From positions 930,001 through 994,000 of the forward strand of contig JAHQRK010000005.1 of assembly GCA_019828595.1 (NCBI GenBank): a DNA stretch of 64,000 nucleotides. Reading direction: 5' to 3'. Position 1 is the stretch's first letter. Each line of letters starts with the position of its first letter. The notes beneath the pieces were generated by a model that worked only from the letters and a program-made list of their open reading frames with translations, was not told the DNA's origin and did not search any database. This DNA comes from Aphanomyces cochlioides. Lineage: Eukaryota; Oomycota; Saprolegniomycetes; Saprolegniales; Verrucalvaceae. Shown here piece by piece: positions 15,001 through 25,690 of this stretch. The position numbers and the translations under genes were made by a program.

Positions 15001-17661
15001 CACAGTTGCAGTCATTATATACATCTGCTGCATCTATGATAAAAACATGATCTTTTTGTATCTGAGTGTGATAGGAAATCTATCACAGATGCCTGAAAAA
15101 CATTTTCAAAACAAGTTTTTGACTTGATTTCAGTATGCAGATCTGAAATGTGCAAAATTCTGAGCAACTGTGATAGAGATTCAATCACGGTTTTTCAACA
15201 AACAAATATTGGCAGATATGAAGCTTCATTTAGTCGCCAGCATGAAGTCTAACCGAGAAACAAAGATGCTCTGAATAAATTTAACGTCTAGCACGGATAT
15301 AAGCTAGGCTAGCTGCAGCAGAACACGACATTTGTTGACGTTTTATGCGCTCATTCGCCTGATTGTACTGTTAGCATATGTAAATGTCGAGCACAAAACA
15401 CAAAGCATTGTGGATATCTTGAAAACTATACGAATAGTCAATTAAGGCATAAACAAAACTGTAGGAGTCATAAATAATGATGACGGATGTGATCTCCACA
15501 CCTTCGCCACTACCTCATAACCCTATAAACTTTTGACGTTGCCAAAGTCTAAAAGAAATCTCGCATCCCCTCTACAAGTTGAACAGTAGGTAGTAGGGCA
15601 ATAATCTATTGAATCAGCCCACGCACAATAAACACCCTCTACAAGGTACATGACTCATTCACTTAGATTGCAGCGCATGAGTTCGATGTGTCAATATTAC
15701 ATGTACTCTTGTATAACCGGAGTGAGAAACGGCACAGAACAACGTGAGACAAAAAAGGAAAACTTTCGATTACAGTTAGCATGAAGGAGGACTAGGCATG
15801 ATAGTACTGCTGGTATGTGCTTCTGGAATATCTTCATGAGGTTCATGTTGTGTTTTCGTCAAGTCAATCTATTATATTAACTTCCAATCATATTGCGTCA
15901 TTCGGTGTGATAGGAATCATATCACAGTTGCAGTCATTATATACATCTGCTGCATCTATGATAAAAACATGATCTTTTTGTATCTGAGTGTGATAGGAAA
16001 TCTATCACAGATGCCTGAAAAACATTTTCAAAACAAGTTTTTGACTTGATTTCAGTATGCAGATCTGAAATGTGCAAAATTCTGAGCAACTGTGATAGAG
16101 ATTCAATCACGGTTTTTCAACAAACAAATATTGGCAGATATGAAGCTTCATTTAGTCGCCAGCATGAAGTCTAACCGAGAAACAAAGATGCTCTGAATAA
16201 ATTTAACGTCTAGCACGGATATAAGCTAGGCTAGCTGCAGCAGAACACGACATTTGTTGACGTTTTATGCGCTCACTCGCCTGATTGTACTGTTAGCATA
16301 TGTAAATGTCGAGCACAAAACACAAAGCATTGTGGATATCTTGAAAACTATACGAATAGTCAATTAAGGCATAAACAAAACTGTAGGAGTCATAAATAAT
16401 GATGACGGATGTGATCTCCACACCTTCGCCACTACCTCATAACCCTATAAACTTTTGACGTTGCCAAAGTCTAAAAGAAATCTCGCATCCCCTCTACAAG
16501 TTGAACAGTAGGTAGTAGGGCAATAATCTATTGAATCAGCCCACGCACAATAAACACCCTCTACAAGGTACATGACTCATTCACTTAGATTGCAGCGCAT
16601 GAGTTCGATGTGTCAATATTACATGTACTCTTGTATAACCGGAGTGAGAAACGGCACAGAACAACGTGAGACAAAAAAGGAAAACTTTCGATTACAGTTA
16701 GCATGAAGGAGGACTAGGCATGATAGTACTGCTGGTATGTGCTTCTGGAATATCTTCATGAGGTTCATGTTGTGTTTTCGTCAAGTCAATCTATTATATT
16801 AACTTCCAATCATATTGCGTCATTCGGTGTGATAGGAATCATATCACAGTTGCAGTCATTATATACATCTGCTGCATCTATGATAAAAACATGATCTTTT
16901 TGTATCTGAGTGTGATAGGAAATCTATCACAGATGCCTGAAAAACATTTTCAAAACAAGTTTTTGACTTGATTTCAGTATGCAGATCTGAAATGTGCAAA
17001 ATTCTGAGCAACTGTGATAGAGATTCAATCACGGTTTTTCAACAAACAAATATTGGCAGATATGAAGCTTCATTTAGTCGCCAGCATGAAGTCTAACCGA
17101 GAAACAAAGATGCTCTGAATAAATTTAACGTCTAGCACGGATATAAGCTAGGCTAGCTGCAGCAGAACACGACATTTGTTGACGTTTTATGCGCTCACTC
17201 GCCTGATTGTACTGTTAGCATATGTAAATGTCGAGCACAAAACACAAAGCATTGTGGATATCTTGAAAACTATACGAATAGTCAATTAAGGCATAAACAA
17301 AACTGTAGGAGTCATAAATAATGATGACGGATGTGATCTCCACACCTTCGCCACTACCTCATAACCCTATAAACTTTTGACGTTGCCAAAGTCTAAAAGA
17401 AATCTCGCATCCCCTCTACAAGTTGAACAGTAGGTAGTAGGGCAATAATCTATTGAATCAGCCCACGCACAATAAACACCCTCTACAAGGTACATGACTC
17501 ATTCACTTAGATTGCAGCGCATGAGTTCGATGTGTCAATATTACATGTACTCTTGTATAACCGGAGTGAGAAACGGCACAGAACAACGTGAGACAAAAAA
17601 GGAAAACTTTCGATTACAGTTAGCATGAAGGAGGACTAGGCATGATAGTACTGCTGGTATG
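1..17661. repeat. 922-bp satellite array, 19 full units plus a partial unit
   Basis: Head-to-tail tandem array. With the phase set at base 1, units start at 1, 923, 1845, 2767, 3689, 4611, 5531, 6453, 7375, 8297, 9219, 10141, 11063, 11985, 12907, 13828, 14750, 15672, 16594 and 17516; the last stops after 146 bp at 17661. Sixteen of the nineteen read-through periods are exactly 922 bp; one unit is 920 bp (2-bp deletion near 5091) and one 921 bp (1-bp deletion near 13091). Only a handful of substitutions separate the units, so homogenisation is recent or continuing. The unit is AT-rich, has no open frame of useful length on either strand, and holds three short hairpins described separately. The array starts before the window. 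A centromeric or subtelomeric satellite is possible, but nothing in the window proves it. Confidence 0.97.
236..439. repeat. three 19-nt hairpin boxes within the satellite unit (shown in unit 1)
   Basis: Each satellite unit carries three inverted repeats of exactly 19 nt with the same outer arms, GTGAT...ATCAC. In unit 1 they are GTGATAGGAATCATATCAC at 236-254, GTGATAGGAAATCTATCAC at 319-337 and GTGATAGAGATTCAATCAC at 421-439. Arms are 6, 7 and 5 bp before a mismatch, and start-to-start spacings are 83 and 102 bp. The same boxes recur in every complete unit. They look like paralogous sites, as expected for protein-binding sites or hairpins in a transcript, but no function can be assigned from sequence alone. 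Confidence 0.85.
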
Positions 17662-18013
17662 AAACACGTTAAGGACTTTTAATTTGCAGTTAATATTGTG
17701 CTTTTGATACAAAATTGTGAGGAACGGTTTGAATCGACCGAGGTTTCGAATCGATTCCGAATCGAACGGGCTTCTCTGATTGGCTAGAATTAAAATTTAA
17801 AATTAGTCAGCCAATCAGAATCGATCAGCCACCTAACTCACGCAAAACACACACTGACACACACCACTTCAGTATGATGAAATCGATTTGAAAACGAATT
17901 CGCTTTTTGGTCAAAACCACAAATTTGGATGAAAATGACAATATAATGTTGCTTTCTTTTTTATTACTTACTGCTTGTATGGTTGGCGATTGCATTGTTT
18001 CGCGAAAAATGAA
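17662..18013. other. satellite edge and spacer, no gene
   Basis: Unique sequence begins abruptly at 17662 within a satellite unit. I see no coding potential here. Two features stand out. The hexamer AATCGA (or its complement) recurs at least five times between about 17730 and 17890. A 10-bp inverted repeat, CTGATTGGCT at 17776-17785 and AGCCAATCAG at 17809-17818, flanks an A/T-only core and places two CCAAT boxes in opposite orientation. Both could be the edge of an unrecognised element or a promoter-like arrangement. Confidence 0.5.
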
Positions 18014-18177
18014 AAGTGTGTTTTCTCATACCAAAAAGTATATACACAAGTAAACATATATTTGTAAAGTGTACCTAATTTTATATACATAATGTCCATA
18101 GAAAATACCAATAAGATCAGAGAGGAAGATGTGGAGATTCTGAAGTCATCAAATATAAAAGGATTAGTTCAAATGTG
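18014..18177. repeat. left terminal inverted repeat of the MULE
   Basis: Matches the reverse complement of 23927-24084 over its whole length with scattered differences. The best conserved core is about 20 bp, around AGAGGAAGATGTGGAGATT. The outer end is near the GTGTTTTCTCATACC segment at 18016-18032 and may extend a little further left. The inner end abuts the Harbinger target TTA. Confidence 0.7.
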
Positions 18178-18314
18178 AGACTTAGAGCATCTCCACCGGT
18201 TTTGACAAATTTTATGGCAATTTGCGACCCAATTTTAAAAGAAATGTAAAAAACGAGATCGATTCGCATCCATTTGTTGCATTTTGCCCAGCCTTTCCAT
18301 TTGTCCCCATTCCA

Positions 18315-19687
18315 ATGGAAGAATTATGGTCCGATTCATCGTCATCGAGCGATGGAAGCTCAAACGATGATCAACTTGATGAAATCGATGGCATGAGCGG
18401 TGCTGTGCTCAACCTCATTCAGAACAATGCATCAAACCTACAGCACATGTTATTGCTCAGTCGACGTGGCCATGGTGGATCACTACCTGGACGCTCCCCA
18501 AACATTAACCGAGATTGGATTGGTAGGCATGAACGACTCGTCGAGCAGTATTTCTGCACGTTTCCAATGTACTCTGAACAGACAATTCGACGCCGATATC
18601 TTATGTCGAAGAGTCTCTTCAATCGCATTCATTTTGAAATTACAGAAGCTGACAACTACTTTGAGCAGCGTCCAGACGCTACAGGAAAACTTGGCTTCTC
18701 GTCGCTTTTGAAATGTACTATTGCCTTACGAATGCTTGCTTATGGAACACCAGCAGATTGCCTTGATGAAAATCTTCAAGTGGGAGAGTCAACAAGCTTG
18801 GAGGCTACGAAACGTTTTGTCAATTGCATTGTGAATTTGTATTCAAGAGAATATTTGCGCTATCTTAACGAAGATGATCTAAAACGTTTGCTAGCCAGGT
18901 CTTATGAAAGAGGATTTTCTGGTATGCTTGGCTCCATCGATTGTATGCATTGGCCATGGAAGAACTGTCCTGTTGGCCTTGCTGGTCAGTATAAAGGAAA
19001 AGAAAAGAAACCAACAATCATTTTAGAAGCCATAGCAGATAGAGATTTGTGGATTTGGCACGCCAATTTTGGCTCACCGGGCTCTCTCAACGACATCAAT
19101 GTTTTGCATGCCTCTCCATTGTTCTCCAACTTTTTCAAGGACACTTCCCCCGAGTTGCCTTTGTTCTGAATGGTCATCCTTATCACCATGGATATTATTT
19201 GGCTGATCAAATTTACCCCAAGAAGTCTGTCTTTGTCAAAACCATATCCGCTCCATCGTCGAGAATGCAGAAATATTTCAGCCGCCGACAGGAAAGCGAA
19301 AGAAAAGATGTAGAAAGAGCTTTCGGTGTTCTCCAAGCTCGTTGGAGAATTCTCGACTTGCCTTGCAAATTTTGGAACTCACATGCGATGAAAAATGCAA
19401 TGACAGCATGCATCATACTTCATAACATGATCATTGAGGATGAGCGAGAGAGATATCCTGAAGCTGAGATGTCAACAAGATATCTCTTCGATCCCGAGAG
19501 CCAACCAAGCGGCAATATACCGATTTTGAGTGTAACACGACCGAGCGAACGACAGCTACCATTCTCAACAATTGATGACCTTCTTGGAGCTTATGAAGCC
19601 ATTCAATGCGAAGGTGTGCATAGGAGACTACGTGATGATATAGCTGTGCAATTGTGGGATCATAGTGGTAGGCTAGAAAATGATTAA
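18315..19687 (+). pseudogene. Harbinger DDE transposase, one frameshift
   Basis: This would be the nuclease-type transposase that cuts and joins Harbinger DNA in the nucleus. The first in-frame ATG is at 18315 (MEELWSDSSSSSDG). The first part contains the hallmark GSIDCMHWPWKNCP, the GQYKGKEKKPT box and DLWIWHANFGSPGSLNDIN, which match plant and oomycete Harbinger (DDE_Tnp_4) proteins and carry the first two catalytic aspartates. The frame is lost between about 19135 and 19165. The C-terminal third continues in another frame with GYYLADQIYPK, then ERKDVERAFGVLQARWRIL, which holds the third acidic residue, and ends at 19687. A single indel therefore separates it from an intact gene; nothing else in the reading frame is broken. 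It overlaps no host gene and pairs with the minus-strand partner gene 30 bp downstream. Confidence 0.88.
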
Positions 19688-19716
19688 GATAATTCAGTCC
19701 TTTTATTGACATTACC

Positions 19717-20586
19717 CTATGGTTGTTGTAGAGTTTCGTTTGCTTGCTCATCGAGCAATCTATTTGCAAGTGGGCAGTTGGGATCTCTTTGAAGCAGCAA
19801 GCTTATGGTTCGCAATCTGTTTTTCTCTTCTGCAATCTGCATTTTCTTTGCTTGCATGCTCTCCTTGTGCTTCAAGTGCGCTTCATGCTGCTCTCCCTTT
19901 TGTTTCAAGATTGCCACAAGATCTTCAGCGCATTGTGTGTTCTTTTACAACAAGTTCAACTGCGTCCTTTCAAGCTTTGCACGTTTGTTGCCCATGGGTC
20001 TTTCTGAATACTCTTTGGCTTTGATGTGGTTGCCATCGTCATCAGCGGTCATATCGGAAGGATTTGAGTCGTTGTCTTTAGTTGTCTCCTTGTTTGTAGT
20101 ACTCGGAGCCTTCTTTCTTTCACAGTATTGTGTAGACCATTTGGGAGAGTCTTTGAGTATAGCGTAGCAATTCATGTATCTAAAAGCATATCTCTTCGTT
20201 GGATCCTTGTGGGATGCTGGCGTGAACAGTCTTTGAGCATCCACAATGCGATCGTCGTCAGTTTTGCCGCTCTCGTTGAGAAGCAAAACCTGGTGGTACT
20301 TTGCAGAGAACAAGGATACATCTCTCGACACCGCACTGAACTTTGCCTGGGCATGATTCCATGTCTTGTCCAGGGGTGCCAATGCTTGGTCGACTAAACT
20401 GCGGTCGAGAACCTCACAAATACGGCTCCAAAAGACTTCAGCCCGCTGCCCAATCCCAACCGATGCATCTTGACTTACGTGGAGCCATGTTTGACATAAA
20501 CCGACAGTTTCTGTCTCACTCCATCCTCGTCCACGTCTTCCACACATGCCAAAGGCGACTACACCAAGCAATTTGCTCTTTGGCAA
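19717..20586 (-). pseudogene. Harbinger Myb/SANT-like partner protein with a premature stop
   Basis: Harbinger elements need a second, Myb-like DNA-binding protein that helps bring the transposase to the nucleus and to the transposon ends. The N-terminal half has the expected GRGWSETETV...CQTWLHVSQDAS...FWSRI pattern. It is followed by the region that is annotated NAM-associated in plant homologues. An acidic, lysine-rich linker follows, then a UAA stop at 19945-19947. The same frame continues past this stop and ends in the coiled-coil tail typical of the family (KKMQIAEEKNRLRTISLLL, near 19780-19840). The stop is therefore a single nonsense change in an otherwise intact gene. It converges on the transposase gene. 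Confidence 0.82.
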
Positions 20587-20620
20587 ATGATAGATATGTG
20601 AATGAGTTTATCTCATAATT

Positions 20621-21045
20621 TTGTTGAGAAATAGGCATATTTGTATGCAATAAGTTTTTTACTGCCTTTTTTGTAGTCAAAATCAATATATCGATTCGGC
20701 ATCCAGACGTGCACTCATGAAATTCTCACATTTTCTTGACACCATTATATGCTGTTTTGGTATGAATATATAAATGTGAAAAAAGTCTGGGGTAAAAATA
20801 TGGTCTGGCGTCCAGAGGAGAATTTGGGTCGAATCATTCAATATTCAAATTTAATTTGCAAACAATTTGGCAATATATACAACTCAGAGCACAAGATCAT
20901 TTTTATACAGTATGTGCATGTTCAGAGTGATTTGGCGTATGTACAAAGTACACATTATACCGTAATGTCGTACATTCTAAGAATAACTATCAGGTGTCAT
21001 GTGATTGATTAAACGAAGATTAGTTACAACTGCGTTTGAGCTGCC
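20621..21045. other. AT-rich spacer, no gene seen
   Basis: Between the Harbinger partner gene and the candidate upstream exons of the MULE. Short AT-rich sequence with no coding signal or repeat I can support. Confidence 0.5.
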
Positions 21046-21860
21046 ATGTCCACCACGCCTCAAAACGTTCGTCGAGAGCTCAGGAAGCTTTCCAAAACAA
21101 TGAAGAACATGAGTGAAGAGACATTCCATAAGAGTGTCAGTCGAATTCAAGACGTTATGGAATTGCGCTTCCCGTCGATTACAACTTCGCGTGATCTACT
21201 CTTGGATGTTCAAAACATCCACTATATGAATACACTTATCACGAAATTCCAGCTAGATAGTGAGTGATTCCAAACGATGATGTAATACACATTACTCTTC
21301 TTTCTCTTTTCTTGTACACATATTTCACAAAGACTGCCGTGGATTCATTGTGCGATCTCGGTTTACCGTGGATTTAAGACAGTTACTCACAAGTGACCGT
21401 TATGTCGAACTCCCAGTCCTTTCCATCGTGTCTTTATCTTGTTGTGGACTCATGGACTTTCTTCCTTTAATTCAACTTCCAATACTCGAGCTAGCAGAGT
21501 TTCTGGCTAACCTCCCTTCTTTCAGGACGCCTAACAGTAATAACAAGCCATGCACTATGAAACACCCTGACGTGTACAATGCTACTTGCTTTGAGCCCCA
21601 TCCCATGAAGGTGCTGTACACCTGTTGTGTTTCCAGTCGGTGCCACCCCGACTTCAATGGGTTCAATTCGAGCAATATAGAAAATGTCCTGTCAAGTACA
21701 GAATCATAACATGTGTTCCCTCCGGGCTGGCCTACGTGGCTGCACGGGGGGGTTCACCGCTCTATCCAGTTTCCTGATGGTGGTGCACGATCACCAGTCC
21801 GTACCGCAGTAAGTGTGTCCTGGATATCGTTCACAGCTAATGAATAATTTAGGTAACAGA
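21046..21860 (+). other. candidate 5' exons of the MULE gene, uncertain
   Basis: An ATG-initiated reading frame of 73 codons (21046-21267) ends at a GTGAGT that could be a splice donor near 21260. It is followed after about 70 bp by a pyrimidine-rich tract and a further open stretch (21334-21709). Near 21655-21750 another frame reads with cysteines spaced like a FLYWCH/WRKY-type zinc finger (EQYRKCPVKYRIITC), which many MULE transposases carry at their N-terminus. No complete frame joins these pieces without assumed indels. I treat them as a decayed N-terminal part of the transposase gene, with low confidence. Confidence 0.3.
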
Positions 21861-21921
21861 TAGCATGAAAGAAGCTCTACGTGCTTAGTTAAAAGATAAT
21901 CCAACCCGCAAGCCTAAAGAT

Positions 21922-23561
21922 TTGTTCAACAAACTTGAGGCAGCTCATGCCAGGCACGAGTTTGGACAAAGTCCCTTGCCTTCTCTACAGCAGGTGCAAG
22001 ACAGTATAAAGTACATAAGGTCCAAGGAAATGCAACATCAGAGTACGGTGCAAGCTGTTGAAGTTGAACTTGCACGAAGGTGTCTGTCTCATGACGGTGT
22101 TGATTCAAATCAAGCCTTTGTTTTCGGAGTACCATGTGTGGATGGCAAACCGCAAGTGGGTGATGGTGGGATTCGTTCTTTTCGAGCTGGTAAACAGGGC
22201 ATATTTTCACCTCCTAATTACAATGTAGCCTTCACAACTCTTTCTTTACTCGAACGCTATATTTCTGTTTGTACATCCAACCCTGACTTCAGGGTCATTG
22301 TGCACGTCGACACAACCTTCAAGACCAATAAATCTGGTTATCCTGTGTTTGTCATGGGTTATTCTGACAAAGGTGGACAATTTCATGTACTATGCGTGAG
22401 TATAACATCACAAAGAACACGCGACGACTTCAAGTGGGTTTTGAATTCTTTACAATCCATTATGCAGAGCAAGCTCAACTACACATGGTCGCCTGTGCTC
22501 TTTACACTTTTGTATGGGTGACGCAGATCGTGCGCAACACAGAAGTTTGCTAGAATTTTTGGTGCAAGAGGGCTAGAAATTCAGTATCTCATGTGTTTTT
22601 TTCATGTTCTAAAGAAGTGTTACGAAAGAAAGGGAGGTCTCGAATGGCATGAATGGCGTCGAGTCACCTTCGACATCTACTTGTTGCACTTGTCTTTATC
22701 TTTCGAAAGGCTACAAGAAAAAATGGGTGAAATCTATGAGAGATGGAGTGGTTCCCGAGAGCTACGCAAATTTCGGACTTATTTTTTTGACACATGGTTG
22801 CCACGAGACGTGAGATTCAGCAATCGAAGTGACATACGATTTTGGAAGTGGCAAGTTTATCACAGTGACTGTGGTAGTGCCTACACGAACAACCCGAATG
22901 AGCATTTCAACGCTGATTTAAAAAGAGTAAGTGCGGTTTAGTGTATGAATGTCTTTGACCTTGAATATAGTTTCTTAATAATCAAAAGCTGCATATGCCT
23001 CATTTAATCCAAGAGTTTTGCAATTTACTGGCAAAAGAATCCAGGCTCAATCGACCTTGGGCTTTCCAACCTTATGTTTCGGAGCGTCTCAAGCGCCATT
23101 ATCTCCAATTGCAACGCGACAGCCGCTTACGTGTGTCTGGTCCCGTTGGACTAAATCCTATGACATGGAACGTGTTGCATTTGGGGCAAGCACATGTTGA
23201 CCAGGAAGATGATGCAGATGAATATCGTAATCCCACCCACTTTGCACGAAGCCGTATGCCCAGAGACTTACGTCGTTTGGAAGTGCACATGCAACCAGAG
23301 AATGGCTGGAGCGTTGTACGCACAGATGGCAAGACACGATGAGGCTGTTTAGTTTGGGTGCGCAATAATATTAGTGTGCACTCTGTGTCAGTGTGCTGTC
23401 ATGTCGGAGATATTCCAAATGGCTTAGAAGGAGCTCCAAGAAAACTGCAAAATCGCACCCAAAGACAACGTCAGCGAGAAGATCCTGATGAAAATTTACT
23501 CGTACAAGGCAATTTACGAGGTCGCCCCAGGGCCAACAGGGGCGCTTTACATATGGAATAG
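21922..23561 (+). pseudogene. MULE transposase (pfam MULE domain), frameshifted
   Basis: The catalytic core is recognisable. The first aspartate lies in HVDTTFKTNKSGYPVF (about 22300-22350). The second is in MGDADRAQ (about 22515). CFFHVLKKCYERKGG follows (22594 on), and the glutamate of the third motif is in YTNNPNEHFNADLKR (about 22880-22926). These match MULE-family transposases. Frameshifts occur near 22500 and 22560. A canonical intron (GTAAGT...AAAAG, 22927-22988) joins DLKR to LHMPHLIQEFC. The exon ending at 23342 is followed by a further frame ending in RGRPRANRGALHME, a typical basic MULE tail. The start is not fixed: the listed beginning has no ATG. The gene cannot make a full protein. 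Confidence 0.75.
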
Positions 23562-23708
23562 AACTGAGGTGCCATAAGATTCATTTGGTAGGAATAAATT
23601 GTGTAATGATAAATCACACTACTTGTCTCAAAATACTTCCACATATGTATTGCTAGCCCAACTAAAGAGTTCCAGCGTGAAATCCCCAGCAGGGCATCTC
23701 CTCTGTAT

Positions 23709-23895
23709 AGTGGTGAAAAACACCATTTTGCAAAGAATAACACAGTGGAGTTTTTCACAACTGTATTGACATGAACATAGTGGTGTTTTTCACCACTTTA
23801 AAAGATGAACAACGTTTTTATAAACCATTTCGTGTGTCCAGAAAGAACTCTGCCATATCATGCTTTTACTCTTAGAAGTGGTATTTTCCACCACT
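23709..23895. repeat. subterminal GTGGTG...CACCAC hairpin cluster in the MULE
   Basis: At least four related inverted repeats: 23709-23725 (GTGGTGAAAAACACCA), a degenerate one at 23744-23763, a perfect one AGTGGTGTTTTTCACCACT at 23779-23797, and AGTGGTATTTTCCACCACT at 23877-23895. The first three are spaced 35 bp apart. They lie just inside the right terminal repeat, where transposases often bind subterminal sites. Confidence 0.7.
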
Positions 23896-23926
23896 CATAT
23901 GTTTGAACATTATTTACACACTTGAA

Positions 23927-24084
23927 CTAGTCCTTTAAATTTGATAACTTTAAAATCTCCACATCTTCCTCTCTAATCTTTATTGTATTTTGTATCATCA
24001 TAACTTGTCTAAAAACTCAATACTCTTTATACATTTTTATTAGTACTTGTACAACTTATACTTTTGGTCTGAGAAAACGCACTT
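23927..24084. repeat. right terminal inverted repeat of the MULE
   Basis: Inverted partner of 18014-18177. Its outer boundary is near GAGAAAACGCACTT (24071-24084). Confidence 0.7.
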
Positions 24085-24218
24085 AGCTCCAACGCATGAT
24101 CACAACAGTAAGCGTCAACTGGCCTTTGCCAGTAGGGAACAATAGAGAAACTCTGAAAGTGATCTAATAGTTTAACTTCAGTTGACATTCTGCTTACCAA
24201 TATTCAATATCTTGAGAA

Positions 24219-24734
24219 ATGCAAGCATCACACGAGGTGCTCCAAACTAACCGCCGGTTCCGTCTACAAGTCGTGCTTACACGACGCTGCGTTTGTGACC
24301 CATGGGGTTTCAAAGTTCGCCAACACGATGCAACATTTGTTGTCACAGAAGTTGTACCTAACTCTCCTGCTGAAAGAGCGGGATTGAGAAAGGGCGCAGT
24401 TCTCCTCAAATGGTCTCGACATCCAATCAACTGGACTCGAGCTATCAGCTGTAACCTGACGAAAACGCTATCGAAATTTCATTTTCGTGGGTATGTACTC
24501 ATATTGCAGCTCCATATGGCTTGTGAGCAACATCTGCGAACAACTATCCTGTCAAGATGCCAGTTCGTGCGAAATCAACTGAATGTATTGCGAAATGATG
24601 TGCGACCAGGGGCACGGGACTGGTACCTCAGCTCTCGTTTGCTTCAAGAAGACGTCCTGCGCAGAGGATACCTGTCCTTTAACGACATGACTGACATAGA
24701 AGTCTTTGAGCAAATGAATGACAGTGATGACTAG
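24219..24734 (+). CDS. small PDZ-domain protein
   Basis: ATG at 24219, 171 codons, stop at 24732-24734. Residues about 8-60 look like a PDZ domain: a basic beta strand, the carboxylate-binding loop DPWGFKV in the GLGF position, then VVTEVVPNSPAERAGLRKG, the conserved core in which the alanine/glycine-rich turn follows NSPA. PDZ domains bind protein C-termini. The remaining ~110 residues are basic then acidic (ends MNDSDD) and show no known domain, signal peptide or membrane segment. It lies 135 bp outside the MULE terminal repeat, so it may be a captured or neighbouring host gene rather than part of the element. No intron is needed. Whether it is expressed cannot be told; PDZ fragments of this kind also occur in repetitive oomycete gene families. 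Confidence 0.55.
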   Translation: MQASHEVLQTNRRFRLQVVLTRRCVCDPWGFKVRQHDATFVVTEVVPNSPAERAGLRKGAVLLKWSRHPINWTRAISCNLTKTLSKFHFRGYVLILQLHMACEQHLRTTILSRCQFVRNQLNVLRNDVRPGARDWYLSSRLLQEDVLRRGYLSFNDMTDIEVFEQMNDSDD

Positions 24735-24910
24735 AGTTAACTAGTACAAATCAAGTATATTCTGCTGTTGTCTTGTGCTCTTACCTGCTTGTGGTTTCTA
24801 CTTCGGCTCGCATGTATAGTTTTGGCTGTGTATCGTGCAGATTGCTCGGCGCGATCAAACTTGCTGCTACGGTCAGGCCATTCATACTGGTAATGGACTT
24901 GCACGTACAC

Positions 24911-25690
24911 TAATCTAACAGTAATGAGATTCCGTCCCTTTCACTACCATTCCCATCTAGAGCATCGTTGGCATGACCAACGATAACCTACAGCCAAGGT
25001 GGAATGCTGATGTCTAGCTGTTGACACTAGTGCTGGACTTGTAGTAGAATAATCTAGATGTAATGAGAATCCCTCCCTTTCACTACCATTCCCCTCCAGG
25101 GTGTCTTGGCATGCCCCAGCCAGCTTGGTGTCTTGCAGTGTGGCTGTTCACACTGTGCTGGTCTAGCTGTTCTTTGACTAATCTAACGATATGAAGATTA
25201 CATACCTTTCACTACACTTCCCCTCCAGAGCGTTGTTGGCACGACCTGTGCTAACCTGCAGCCAAGGTAGCAGTCTAGCTGTTCGCGCTAGTACTGGACT
25301 TACACGTAGACTAATCAAACAATAATGAGAATCTGTCCCGTTCAGTACCATTCCCATCGAGAGCATCGTTAGCACGACCTATGATAACCTGCAGCGAAGG
25401 TGGTATCCTAGCTGTTCACGCTAGTACTGAACTTGTACGTATACTAATCTAACAGTGATGAGATTCCGTCATTTTCATAAGCATTCCCATCGAGAGCTTC
25501 ATTGGCGTGACCTACGATAACCTACAGCCAAGGTTGCCGTCTAGCTGTTGACACTAGTGCTAAACTTGTAGTAGAATAATCAAATAATAATGAGAATCTG
25601 TCTTTATCACTACCATTCCCCTCCAGGGTATCGTTGGCATGATCCAGCCAGCGTGGCGTGTTGCAGTGTGGCTGTTCACACTGGTGCGTA
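24911..25690. repeat. diverged ~133-bp tandem repeat, six units
   Basis: A TAATCTAA-like anchor followed by an AATGAGATTCCG-like stretch and TTCACTACCATTCCC recurs at 24911, 25050, 25179, 25312, 25445 and 25577 (spacings 139, 129, 133, 133, 132). Units share a second block around AACCTACAGCCAAGG and CTAGCTGTT. They are far more diverged than the 922-bp satellite. No coding potential. Confidence 0.75.

Larger units (their letters stand above)
18185..20620. mobile_element. Harbinger (PIF) transposon, truncated or diverged at its right end
   Basis: The left end reads TTA followed by GAGCATCTCCACCGG, which fits the PIF/Harbinger pattern of a 3-bp TTA/TAA target duplication and a terminal repeat starting GAGCATCTCC. 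Inside are the two genes such elements carry, here convergent: a DDE transposase on the plus strand and a Myb/SANT-like partner on the minus strand. Both are broken. No complement of the left terminus was found downstream, so the right end is lost or too diverged to see; the end coordinate given is approximate. Confidence 0.75.
18014..24084 (+). mobile_element. decayed Mutator-like (MULE) DNA transposon with a nested Harbinger
   Basis: Inverted repeats of about 160 bp at 18014-18177 and 23927-24084 bracket a gene for a MULE-type transposase on the plus strand. Long terminal inverted repeats around such a gene are the typical MULE structure. Inside the left end, a Harbinger element starts at a TTA just after the left repeat. 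The transposase has several frameshifts and the repeats have diverged, so the element should be immobile. A 9-bp target duplication, expected for MULEs, could not be identified because the outer limits of the repeats are blurred by divergence. Confidence 0.65.

Noticed and set aside
1..17661. CRISPR array or ribosomal DNA spacer
   Set aside because: Repeat unit of 922 bp without unique spacers, and no rRNA sequence within the unit.
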